DNA from: UBA3792 sp964426415
GTDB taxonomy: Bacteria > Bacillota > Clostridia > Christensenellales > CAG-138
Assembly (NCBI GenBank): GCA_964426415.1
Contig: CAYRQM010000044.1
Coordinates: 1-12,939 of the forward strand
DNA: 12,939 nt
Reading direction: 5' to 3'
Shown: positions 6,114-12,939 of the stretch, one piece after another
Position numbering within the stretch: the stretch's first letter is position 1
Layout of the letters: each line of letters begins with the position of its first letter
Notes under the pieces: generated by a model
The model's input: only the letters and a program-made list of their open reading frames with translations
Database searches by the model: none
Told to the model about the DNA's origin: nothing
Made by a program: the position numbers and the translations under genes

Positions 6114-7216
6114 ATCTGCGCATCGGAAAGTTTGGCAAACAGGAGACGACCTCGGTGGTACTGCTTGCCACGTTGGGCAGCGGGCTGTTTGCAGTGGACA
6201 ACACCACGGTCTATCAAAACGGCAACGTGGTCTATCTGACGTCACTCGTCGCCATGCTTGCGTCGCTGCTGCTGTTTGAAGCGCTCACCGCCCTGATGGC
6301 GCGGCACGACGCACCGGATTTGAGCGCCCTGCTGCGGCGGCTTTTGGGGCGCGTCGCGGGCGGCATTGCGGCGATTGCACTGATTGGCGGGCTGCTGCTG
6401 ATGGCGTTGCTGCCGCTGACCCAGCACCTGCACGCGCTGACCCAGTATGTCTATGTGGACGCCAAGCAGGTGGCGCTGTGCCTGTACTTTTTGCCGTGTC
6501 TTGCCGTGTTGGGGTGGCTTGGCATGGAGACCATTGCGCGCACCTGCCGCTTGGTCTTGCCGTTTTTCTTGGTTGCGCTGCTGTTGGCGTTGTGGATGGG
6601 GCATTCGCAATATGCGCTGTTTCGGCTGTTTCCGTTCCCCGGTGATTCGGCTGCGGGCATTGCGCGGCAGTCCGTTTCTGCGCTCTTTCGCTTCTTTACG
6701 CCGCTGTTGGCGCTGTTGACCATCGGGAGCGCCACCCAATGCGTGCAAAACCTGCGCACGGCGGGACGCATCGGGCTGTTGGCGGGCGGCGGGCTTGCGG
6801 CTGTGGCGCAGTTCTTCCTTGGCATGATGTTTCAGCATACCGAGCTGCAATCGCAAATAGCGCCGCTGTATCGGTTTCTTTCGGAGGTGTGCTCCGATAC
6901 GCCGCTGGTTCGTTCGGAACGGATGCTGCTGTTTGTTTGGGTCATCGCAGGGCTGTTGGTCGCCGCGTTCTATGTATACGCCGCCGCGCTGTTGTTTGCC
7001 AAGCTGTACGGCGTCGGCGACATTCGCCCCATCGCGTTCCTGTTTTCGACGTTAACCGTGTCGGTGCTGCTGCTGTTGCATTACGATTCCAGCGAAACCG
7101 TACACGTGCTGCAATGGCTGTTTCAAAACGGGTGGTGCTTGGTGGTGGCGCCGATCTTGCTGCTGCTGCCGTTCGGGCTTTTCAAACGAAGGGAGGCAAT
7201 GCCATGCGACGCATAA
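6110..7216 (+). CDS. gerAB: Spore germination receptor subunit B (GerAB/endospore permease family)
   Basis: This 368-residue integral membrane protein belongs to the GerAB branch of the amino acid-polyamine-organocation transporter superfamily and is thought to bind the germinant. It begins GKFGKQETTSVVLLATLGSG and has about ten hydrophobic helices, among them residues 44-64, 84-104, 121-137, 148-163 and a cluster near the C-terminus, which ends in LLLLPFGLFKRRE. The start is GTG at 6110, overlapping the A-subunit stop as GTGA, with a strong CCGGAGGTG ribosome binding site seven bases upstream. Longer readings would enter the A gene. It overlaps the C-subunit gene by 13 bases, so the three are translationally coupled. 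Ligand specificity is not readable from the sequence. Confidence 0.92.
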   Translation: MNLRIGKFGKQETTSVVLLATLGSGLFAVDNTTVYQNGNVVYLTSLVAMLASLLLFEALTALMARHDAPDLSALLRRLLGRVAGGIAAIALIGGLLLMALLPLTQHLHALTQYVYVDAKQVALCLYFLPCLAVLGWLGMETIARTCRLVLPFFLVALLLALWMGHSQYALFRLFPFPGDSAAGIARQSVSALFRFFTPLLALLTIGSATQCVQNLRTAGRIGLLAGGGLAAVAQFFLGMMFQHTELQSQIAPLYRFLSEVCSDTPLVRSERMLLFVWVIAGLLVAAFYVYAAALLFAKLYGVGDIRPIAFLFSTLTVSVLLLLHYDSSETVHVLQWLFQNGWCLVVAPILLLLPFGLFKRREAMPCDA

Positions 7217-8385
7217 AGCGGTTGCTGCTCCTTGCACTTTCGTTGCTGCTTGCCTTGCCGTCGGGCGCCTGTATGCAGCCGTTGACGGTGGACGATTTCA
7301 TCTATGTGCTGGACATCGGCGTGGAATACGGCAAGACGATGCCGTATTTGGTGACGTTCTTGGTCACGATGCCCAAGGGTGGATCGTCGGAGGGCGGCTC
7401 CACCACCTGCGAAGTGGTGTCCGCCGAAGCGCGCAGCCTCTTTGAAGCGTCGGAAACGCTGAACAGCGCGCTGCCCTATCGTCTCAATTTTTCCCGCGTG
7501 ACGCTGCTGATGGTGCAGGAGGATTTGGCGAAGGACGGCGCGATTTCCACGTTCTTTGATTTTTCGTTCGGCAAGCTGAACATTTGGCCCAGCGTGCGGG
7601 TGGTCGTCGCCCGCGATCCCATAGCGGAACTCTTTTCGGGGCTGATTTCCGAATCCGATCCGTCGCTGTCCAAGCAAAAGACGTCCGTCGGCTATTTGGA
7701 ATCCCGCAGCGGCGTGATTGCGGACGCCAGCTTCAGCCGCATGGACGAAGGGTTCACGCAAAAGACGTGCGATGTGATGGCGCCCTATTGCGGCGTCACC
7801 GAGCAGGCGTTGGAAGCGGATTTGGTGGGCGACGGCGCGTACCCGTATGTGGGCGGTTCCCTGTTGGTGGACAGTGTCCAATCCGTCTCGGTCTGCGGGT
7901 GCGCCGTGTTCGACGGTGCGCGCATGGTGGGCGTGTTGGACGGGCAGCACACGATGCTGGTGCTGATGGTGACGGATGCGTTCAAGCGCGGCAGGCTGCA
8001 GCTTGAGACGCCCCAAGGCGTCGCGCTGACCGTGGTGCTGGTGCGATCGGTCAAGCCTGCCGTATCCTTTGACCGCACGCAGTCTTCCGTTGAGATTTAC
8101 TTGGAAGCCGAGCTGGAGCAGCCGACGGTGCTGTATGAAATGAACAGCGAGGAACTGAAAGCGTTTTTGGAAACGGAGCTGGAATCGTCGCTTTCCCGCG
8201 TCTTTCTTGCGCTGCAGGCGAACAACTGCGACGCCATGGGGTTTGGGCGATACGCCATGATGACCTTTCGCCGTGCGGCGGATTGGGCGGCATACGATTG
8301 GAAGGCGGACTATCGCAGCATGGCGGTCACGTTTCACGTTTCCTGCAAGCTGCTGCACAACCCGCAAAATATCGGATTGGAGTGA
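7204..8385 (+). CDS. gerAC: Spore germination receptor subunit C (Ger(x)C lipoprotein)
   Basis: This 393-residue C subunit is a lipoprotein on the outer face of the inner spore membrane and is required for receptor function. An N-terminal signal (MRRIKRLLLLALSLLLALPS) leads to C23, the likely lipidated cysteine. The lipobox is SGAC, with serine rather than the usual leucine at -3. The family pattern follows as DDFIYVLDIGVEYGK, then LTLLMVQEDLAKDG-type and WPSVRVVVARDP segments, and a C-terminal domain with ELKAFLETELESSLSRVF (about residues 318-335). Ribosome binding site GGGAGG lies six bases before the ATG, and the gene starts inside the end of the B gene. The stop (TGA) is four bases before the next ATG. 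The start matches the signal peptide exactly. Confidence 0.92.
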   Translation: MRRIKRLLLLALSLLLALPSGACMQPLTVDDFIYVLDIGVEYGKTMPYLVTFLVTMPKGGSSEGGSTTCEVVSAEARSLFEASETLNSALPYRLNFSRVTLLMVQEDLAKDGAISTFFDFSFGKLNIWPSVRVVVARDPIAELFSGLISESDPSLSKQKTSVGYLESRSGVIADASFSRMDEGFTQKTCDVMAPYCGVTEQALEADLVGDGAYPYVGGSLLVDSVQSVSVCGCAVFDGARMVGVLDGQHTMLVLMVTDAFKRGRLQLETPQGVALTVVLVRSVKPAVSFDRTQSSVEIYLEAELEQPTVLYEMNSEELKAFLETELESSLSRVFLALQANNCDAMGFGRYAMMTFRRAADWAAYDWKADYRSMAVTFHVSCKLLHNPQNIGLE

Positions 8386-8389
8386 GGAC

Positions 8390-8563
8390 ATGCTCGTTTT
8401 GTTGCTTGGCGCCAATGCGCTGTCGGCGCTGTACGGCGTCCTGTATTTCGTTCACAGCGTCAAAGCGCGAAAGCCTGCCGCCGCCGTTGCCGTGCTGGCG
8501 CCGATTCTGCTCGTGCTTGCCGTTTCCGTGGCGGTGTACTACACCTGCACCTACGCATCGTAG
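8390..8563 (+). CDS. Small two-helix membrane protein, candidate germinant receptor D subunit
   Basis: This 57-residue protein has two hydrophobic helices, LVLLLGANALSALYGVLYFV (residues 2-21) and AAAVAVLAPILLVLAVSVAV (30-49), joined by a short basic loop (KARKP) and ending in YYTCTYAS. The ATG lies four bases after the C-subunit stop, with GTGAGGAC as ribosome binding site, so it belongs to the operon. In Bacillus, small two-helix D proteins of about 60-80 residues accompany some GerA-type operons (for example gerKD in B. subtilis) and modulate receptor activity. Size, topology and position fit that group. I cannot show sequence homology, so the role is inference; a general small membrane protein is the alternative. 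It ends ten bases before a terminator hairpin. Confidence 0.75.
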   Translation: MLVLLLGANALSALYGVLYFVHSVKARKPAAAVAVLAPILLVLAVSVAVYYTCTYAS

Positions 8564-8568
8564 CACGC

Positions 8569-8594
8569 AAAAGGGAACGGCAGCTGCCGTTCCC
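8569..8594 (-). terminator. Palindromic terminator of glmS, possibly bidirectional
   Basis: A perfect 22-base palindrome at 8573-8594 (arms GGGAACGGC and GCCGTTCCC) sits between the converging germinant receptor operon and glmS. On the minus strand it is followed by TTTT (8569-8572), making a terminator for glmS 17 bases after its stop. On the plus strand the T-rich stretch starts only after a further small hairpin, so plus-strand activity is less certain. Confidence 0.75.
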
Positions 8595-8611
8595 CGCATG
8601 GTGCGATTTTG

Positions 8612-10438
8612 TTATTCTACCGTGACCGACTTGGCAAGGTTGCGCGGCTGATCGACGGAGCAGCCCTTTTGCACCGCCATGTAGTACGCCAAAAGCTGCA
8701 TCGGAATGATTGCGACAAACGGCGCCAGAATCGGCGGAACGGCAGGCAGCGTCCATTGTTCGTGGCAGTGGCCCGACAGGTCGATCTCGCCGTTGGTGAG
8801 CGCCAACACCTGCGCGCCGCGCACGCGGACTTCCTCCATGTTGCTTGCCATTTTGGCAATCAAGTCGGGCTGGGTCGCAATCGCCACCGCCAGCACGCCG
8901 TCCTCGATGAGCGCGATGGTGCCGTGCTTCAATTCGCCCGCGGCATACGCCTCGGAATGGATGTAGGAGATTTCTTTGAGCTTGAGCGCCGCTTCCATGG
9001 ACAGCGCTTGATCCAGCCCGCGTCCGATGAAGAGCACATGCTTCGCGGTAAATGCGCGGCTGGCAAAGAACTGGATGCGCTCTTTTTTGTCCAAGACGGA
9101 CTGCATGGCACGCGGCAGCTCGCCAAGCGCGGCAATGGCTGCCTGCACGGCGGCATCGTCCAGCATCCCACGCTTCTGTGCCAAATCCAGCGCGAACAGA
9201 TACAGCACGGTGATCTGTGTGAGATAGGACTTGGTGGCGGCGACGGCGATTTCGGGCCCCGCATAGGTGAACAGCACTTGGTCGCACTCGCGGGCGATGG
9301 TGCTGCCGATGACGTTGCAGATGGCGACGGTGCGCTTGCCGCTGCGCTTAGCAAGCCGCATGGCGGCGATGGTGTCCGCCGTCTCTCCCGATTGGGAAAT
9401 GACCATCAGCGGTTCGCCGTCCTCCATGAGAAGGTCGCCATAGCGGAATTCGGATGCGATTTCAACCGTGACGGGCAGCTTGCACAGATGCTCGATGAAC
9501 TTTTTGCCCAAAAGCCCCGCATGGTATGCGGTTCCGCAGCTGACGATGCGCAGCCGTTTCAGTTCGTTCGCTTCCTTTTCGGAGAAGGGGAAGCAGTCGG
9601 ACTTGAGCCGCCCTTCGGCAAAGGATGCATATTGCTCGACCGTTTTGCGGAACGCGACGGGCTGCTCGAAGATTTCTTTCAGCATGAAATGCTCAAAATT
9701 GCCTTTTTTCGCGGCTTCCATGTCCCAATCCACGGTGACGAACGGTTTTTGGATCTGCTTGCCGTATGCGTCGTAGCAGGTGATGCCATCGGGACGCAGG
9801 ATTGCCAGCTCGCGGTCGTCCAAGAACGCCACGGTGCGGGTGTACGCGAGCAGCGCGGGAATGTCGCTCGCCACGAACGCGCCGCAGTCGCCGTGTCCCA
9901 CCACCATGGGACTGTCCTTGCAGGCGCAGTACAGCGTTTGCGGATCGTCGCGGAACAAAATTGCCAGCGCGAAGGAGCCTTCCAACATTTGGACTGCCTC
10001 GCGGAGCGCCGCCAGCGGGTCGCCGCGATAGAGATTGCCGATGAGCTGCGCCACCACTTCGGTATCGGTGTCGGATACGAAGGTGCAGCCGCGCTCCAAA
10101 AGCAGCTCCTTGAGCCGCTGATAATTTTCGATGATGCCGTTATGCACCAACGCCAAGGTCTTGTTGGTGTCGGTGTGGGGATGGGCGTTGACAAGGTTGG
10201 GTTCGCCGTGGGTCGCCCAGCGCGTATGCCCAATGCCGCAAGTGCCTGCGATGGGTGCGCTGCAAAGGGACGCTTCCAGATGGGAGAGCTTGCCCTGTTC
10301 CTTGCGCAAGGCGATGCGTGCGCCGTCCCAAACGGCGACGCCCGCGGAATCGTGCCCGCGATAGGACAGCGCTTCCAAGCCTTCGATTAGGATGGGAATG
10401 CATTGCTTCGCGCCCGTATAGCCTACAATACCGCACAT
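8612..10438 (-). CDS. glmS: Glutamine-fructose-6-phosphate aminotransferase (isomerizing)
   Basis: This 608-residue cytoplasmic enzyme makes glucosamine-6-phosphate from fructose-6-phosphate and glutamine, the entry step to UDP-N-acetylglucosamine and peptidoglycan. The N-terminal glutamine amidotransferase domain (about 1-225) starts MCGIVGYTG with the catalytic Cys2 and includes HTRWATHG and HNGIIENY. Two SIS sugar-isomerase domains follow (about 285-420 and 455-590), with SQSGETADT in the first and the conserved end PRNLAKSVTVE. Length and all motifs are complete. A ribosome binding site AGAGGA precedes the ATG. The promoter is a perfect sigma-A consensus divergent from glnN. The leader is only about 47 bases, too short for a glmS ribozyme, which controls this gene in many Firmicutes. 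Confidence 0.97.
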   Translation of the reverse strand: MCGIVGYTGAKQCIPILIEGLEALSYRGHDSAGVAVWDGARIALRKEQGKLSHLEASLCSAPIAGTCGIGHTRWATHGEPNLVNAHPHTDTNKTLALVHNGIIENYQRLKELLLERGCTFVSDTDTEVVAQLIGNLYRGDPLAALREAVQMLEGSFALAILFRDDPQTLYCACKDSPMVVGHGDCGAFVASDIPALLAYTRTVAFLDDRELAILRPDGITCYDAYGKQIQKPFVTVDWDMEAAKKGNFEHFMLKEIFEQPVAFRKTVEQYASFAEGRLKSDCFPFSEKEANELKRLRIVSCGTAYHAGLLGKKFIEHLCKLPVTVEIASEFRYGDLLMEDGEPLMVISQSGETADTIAAMRLAKRSGKRTVAICNVIGSTIARECDQVLFTYAGPEIAVAATKSYLTQITVLYLFALDLAQKRGMLDDAAVQAAIAALGELPRAMQSVLDKKERIQFFASRAFTAKHVLFIGRGLDQALSMEAALKLKEISYIHSEAYAAGELKHGTIALIEDGVLAVAIATQPDLIAKMASNMEEVRVRGAQVLALTNGEIDLSGHCHEQWTLPAVPPILAPFVAIIPMQLLAYYMAVQKGCSVDQPRNLAKSVTVE

Positions 10439-10455
10439 ACTCGTTCCTCTTTTCG

Positions 10456-10477
10456 GGGTGAAGACCCACTTTCACCC
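10456..10477 (-). promoter_or_regulatory. Hairpin in the glmS 5' leader
   Basis: On the minus strand GGGTGAA and TTCACCC form a seven-base-pair stem with an eight-base loop, ending about six bases before the AGAGGA ribosome binding site of glmS. It has no T-run and is not a terminator. It may affect ribosome access or mRNA stability; I do not recognise it as a known riboswitch. Confidence 0.4.
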
Positions 10478-10492
10478 GTTTATATTGCTAAA

Positions 10493-10521
10493 ATTATAGG
10501 TCATTTGCCGCCCCGTGTCAA
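10493..10521 (-). promoter_or_regulatory. Sigma-A promoter of glmS
   Basis: On the minus strand TTGACA (10516-10521), a 17-base spacer and TATAAT (10493-10498) form a perfect consensus promoter. Transcription should start near 10485, giving a leader of about 47 bases. Confidence 0.88.
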
Positions 10522-10529
10522 GAACGGGG

Positions 10530-10558
10530 TTGACAAGCGCCGCGAATTAGAATATATT
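10530..10558 (+). promoter_or_regulatory. Sigma-A promoter of glnN
   Basis: TTGACA (10530-10535), a 17-base spacer and TATATT (10553-10558) form a near-perfect promoter. The start should be near 10565, leaving about 55 bases of leader. Its -35 is eight bases from the oppositely directed glmS -35, and CCCCGT (10511-10516) with ACGGGG (10524-10529) form an inverted repeat in the space between. Confidence 0.85.
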
Positions 10559-10619
10559 TTATGAAATTGATCGGCAATCGCCCTTTGGTGAATTGTACGA
10601 AGGGATTGGGGGGTTATGA

Positions 10620-12716
10620 ATGGAAACGAATTACATCCGAGAAATATTCGAGTCAAAGGTGTTTAACGACGCGCAGATGCAGGCGCGGCTGCCCCAAGAC
10701 ATCTATCAGTCCCTCCGCAAGACCATCCGCGAAGGCAAAGAGCTGGATTCCACCGTCGCCAAGGCGGTGGCTGCCGCCATGTGCGATTGGGCGATGGAGC
10801 AGGGCGCGACCCACTTCACCCACTGGTTCCAGCCGCTCACGGGCATCACTGCCGAAAAGCACGACAGCTTCCTGTCGCTGGACAAAAAGGGCGAGCCCAT
10901 CACGAGCTTTTCCGCCAAGGAGCTGATTCGCGGCGAATCCGACGCCTCCAGCTTCCCGTCCGGCGGCTTGCGCGCCACCTTTGAAGCCCGCGGCTACACC
11001 GCATGGGATCCCACCAGCTACGCGTTCATCAAGGACGATTCGCTGTGCATCCCCACCGTCTTCTGTTCCTACGGCGGCGAAATGCTGGACAAGAAAACGC
11101 CGCTTTTGCGCTCCATGGAGGTATTGAACACCGAAGCGCTGCGCATTTTGCGGCTGTTCGGACTAAACGACGTCACGCGTGTTACGCCCTCCGTCGGCGC
11201 CGAGCAGGAATACTTTTTGGTGGACAAGGCGCTTGCCTCCAAGCGCAAAGATTTGCTCTATACGGGACGCACGCTGTTTGGCGCCAAGCCGCCCCGCGGG
11301 CAGGAAAACGTCGACCATTACTATTCGCCCATCCATCCGCGGGTGATGGCGTTCATGCAGGAGCTGAACAGTGAGCTTTGGAAGCTGGGCGTCTATGCCA
11401 AAACGGAGCACAACGAGGTGGCGCCGGGACAGCACGAGCTTGCGCCCATCTTCGCTTCCGCCAACGTCGAAACCGACCACAACCAGCTCACGATGGAAAT
11501 GCTCAAGACCATCGCGGGGCGGCACGGCTTCCTTTGCCTGCTTCACGAAAAGCCCTTCCGCGGGCTGAACGGCAGCGGCAAGCACAACAACTGGTCGCTG
11601 ATGACCGATACGGGGCTGAACCTGCTCAAGCCGGGCAAGGAGCCGCAAAGCAACAAGCTGTTTTTGCTCATGCTGTGCGCCGTGCTGCGCGCCGTGGACG
11701 AACATCAAGACCTGCTGCGCATCTCCATCGCCTCCGCAAGCAACGACCAGCGTCTCGGCGGCAACGAAGCGCCGCCCGCCATCCTGTCCGTCTTCTTGGG
11801 CGATGCGCTGTTGGGCGTGCTGCAAGCCGTCGAGCTGGGCAAAGACGCCGCCGCAAGCGGCAAAACGTGGATGGGCACCGGCGTATCTGTATTGCCGGAG
11901 CTGCTCAAAGACACCACCGACCGCAACCGCACCTCGCCGTTCGCGTTTACGGGCAACAAATTCGAGTTCCGCTCGCCCGGTTCCGCCGCCTCCATCGCAG
12001 ATGTGAACATGGTGCTGAACACCGCCGTCGCCGACGTTTTGCGCGACTTTGCCGACCGCTTGGACGGTGCGCCCGATTTCGACGCCGCCGTGCAGGCGCT
12101 GCTTGCCGCCTCCATCCGCGACCACGGCCGCATCATTTTCAACGGCAACAACTACACGCAGGAATGGCGTGCGGAAGCCAAGCGCAGGGGGCTTTTGGAG
12201 CTGCCTTCCGTGCCGGACGCGCTGCCCTGCCTCATTCGCCCTGAAAACGTCGCCTTCTTTACGCGCAACCACATTCTCAACAAGGCAGAGCTGGTCTCCC
12301 GCTACGAAATCATGCTGGACACCTACTGCAAGGCAACCGCAGTCGAGGCGCAAACGCTGCTGGAGATGCTCCAAAAAGAGATTTGCCCCGCCGTCAGCGG
12401 CTATCGGCACGAAATTGCCGATACGCTCATCAGCCTCAAGACGCTTGGCGTGGACGTGGCGGACTGCCCCGAAACCGCGCTGCTGCAGTTCCTAAACCAA
12501 GGCGCCAAAGACCTGTCCGCTGCGCGCACCGCACTGGACGTCGCCCTGTTGGGGCTGTCTGCCTTTGACGATACGCTGTCCCAAGCGCGGTTCTGCCGCG
12601 ACGCGCTGCTGCCCGCCATGGACGCGGCACGCGCCGTCATCGATCGGCTTGAGCCCGAAGTCTCCGCCAAGTTCTGGACGCTGCCCACCTACGACGAGCT
12701 GCTGTTCCAAGCATAA
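10620..12716 (+). CDS. glnN: Glutamine synthetase type III
   Basis: This 698-residue GSIII enzyme makes glutamine from glutamate, ammonia and ATP in the cytoplasm; relatives form large double-ring oligomers. GSIII features are THWFQPLTG (about residue 65) with KHDSFLSLD after it, SFPSGGLRATFEARGYTAWD, the metal-site region VGAEQEYFLVD (about 193), NGSGKHNNWSL (about 317) and the GSIII hallmark FTGNKFEFRSPGS (about 443). It is far longer than type I enzymes (about 450 residues) and normal for type III. The start is ATG 10620, preceded by GGGGGG; another ATG at 10616 is out of frame. It is a single gene with its own promoter and terminator. I see no recognised nitrogen-responsive RNA element in the roughly 55-base leader. 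Its product feeds the divergent glmS. Confidence 0.97.
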   Translation: METNYIREIFESKVFNDAQMQARLPQDIYQSLRKTIREGKELDSTVAKAVAAAMCDWAMEQGATHFTHWFQPLTGITAEKHDSFLSLDKKGEPITSFSAKELIRGESDASSFPSGGLRATFEARGYTAWDPTSYAFIKDDSLCIPTVFCSYGGEMLDKKTPLLRSMEVLNTEALRILRLFGLNDVTRVTPSVGAEQEYFLVDKALASKRKDLLYTGRTLFGAKPPRGQENVDHYYSPIHPRVMAFMQELNSELWKLGVYAKTEHNEVAPGQHELAPIFASANVETDHNQLTMEMLKTIAGRHGFLCLLHEKPFRGLNGSGKHNNWSLMTDTGLNLLKPGKEPQSNKLFLLMLCAVLRAVDEHQDLLRISIASASNDQRLGGNEAPPAILSVFLGDALLGVLQAVELGKDAAASGKTWMGTGVSVLPELLKDTTDRNRTSPFAFTGNKFEFRSPGSAASIADVNMVLNTAVADVLRDFADRLDGAPDFDAAVQALLAASIRDHGRIIFNGNNYTQEWRAEAKRRGLLELPSVPDALPCLIRPENVAFFTRNHILNKAELVSRYEIMLDTYCKATAVEAQTLLEMLQKEICPAVSGYRHEIADTLISLKTLGVDVADCPETALLQFLNQGAKDLSAARTALDVALLGLSAFDDTLSQARFCRDALLPAMDAARAVIDRLEPEVSAKFWTLPTYDELLFQA

Positions 12717-12721
12717 TTCTG

Positions 12722-12748
12722 CCGCGGCTTCACGCCGCGGTTCTTTTT
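12722..12748 (+). terminator. Rho-independent terminator of glnN
   Basis: CCGCGGC (12722-12728) pairs with GCCGCGG (12734-12740) around a five-base loop, followed by TTCTTTTT. It starts five bases after the stop codon and insulates the tRNA gene downstream. Confidence 0.88.
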
Positions 12749-12823
12749 GCTTCGTTTACACGGGATTATAATTCAAAACAATCGAACGCGCTTTTTTTCG
12801 TTCTTTTGTGACAAAATCGGGGG

Positions 12824-12852
12824 TTGACAAACGTGCAGGCAGGCGTTATACT
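12824..12852 (+). promoter_or_regulatory. Sigma-A promoter of the initiator tRNA gene
   Basis: TTGACA (12824-12829), 17 bases, then TATACT (12847-12852), with the mature tRNA starting 12 bases after the -10. T- and A-rich DNA upstream (12791-12816) could act as an UP element. This arrangement is typical of a strong stable-RNA promoter. Confidence 0.85.
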
Positions 12853-12863
12853 ATGAGTTGCGT

Positions 12864-12939
<76 letters not shown>

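Noticed and set aside
4446..6245. 599-codon minus-strand open frame opposite the GerA A subunit
   Set aside because: The A subunit has clear family motifs on the plus strand. The antisense frame is His/Arg/Gln-rich with no motif, an effect of GC-rich codon use.
7123..8415. 430-codon minus-strand open frame opposite gerAC
   Set aside because: Antisense artefact of high GC content; the plus-strand gene has a signal peptide, ribosome binding site and family pattern.
8609..10390. 593-codon plus-strand open frame opposite glmS
   Set aside because: glmS is complete and unmistakable on the minus strand; the opposite frame has no recognisable domain.
10561..10926. Upstream ORF starting in the glnN leader
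   Set aside because: Its ATG lies at or before the expected transcription start, it has no ribosome binding site, and it continues out of frame into glnN with meaningless sequence.
11163..12410. 415-codon minus-strand open frame opposite glnN
   Set aside because: Antisense artefact; glnN motifs run through the whole region on the plus strand.
12786..12806. GAACG...CGTTC hairpin with T-runs before the tRNA promoter
   Set aside because: The stem is only five base pairs with a ten-base loop; glnN already has a strong terminator just upstream.

Overview
The window reads as chromosomal DNA from a high-GC, endospore-forming member of the Firmicutes, most likely class Clostridia. The evidence is a complete GerA-type germinant receptor operon, a GerW/YtfJ spore protein beside a DUF2953 (YtfI-type) protein and a sporulation-type D,D-carboxypeptidase, a type III glutamine synthetase, and consensus sigma-A promoters. 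I cannot name a species. GC-rich third codon positions create long spurious reading frames opposite every real gene; I have left those out.

Layout, left to right. Positions 1-125 hold no gene: there is a hairpin-forming repeat of a kind often dispersed between bacterial genes, and an orphan promoter-like block. At 45-1039 (minus) lies a broken second copy of the D,D-carboxypeptidase, with one frameshift and a lost C-terminal domain. From 4029 down to 1164 (minus) runs a tight four-gene operon, DUF2953 - gerW/ytfJ - dacF - rluB, closed by a strong terminator at 1101-1134. Divergent from it is a single GIY-YIG nuclease gene (4108-4449) with its own promoter and terminator. Next, 4524-8563 (plus) is a four-gene germinant receptor operon: A, B and C subunits plus a 57-residue two-helix membrane protein that fits the small D subunit. 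It converges on glmS (8612-10438, minus) across one palindromic terminator. glmS and glnN (10620-12716, plus) diverge from back-to-back consensus promoters whose -35 boxes are 8 bp apart. The window ends on the last base of an initiator tRNA-fMet.

Working together: the left two thirds concern the spore. The A-B-C-D receptor and GerW act in germination, the carboxypeptidase trims peptidoglycan or cortex stem peptides, and the GerW operon ends with a ribosomal pseudouridine synthase. The right third concerns glutamine: glnN makes it, and glmS spends it on glucosamine-6-phosphate for cell-wall precursors.

The most notable points are a regular triple Cys-x-Cys tail on GerW; three first-in-operon genes that lack a Shine-Dalgarno sequence and have a -10-like element ending 5-6 bases before the ATG, suggesting leaderless mRNAs; the abutting glmS/glnN promoters with no room for a glmS ribozyme; and the small fourth gene of the receptor operon. 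I see no mobile element, CRISPR array or phage gene.
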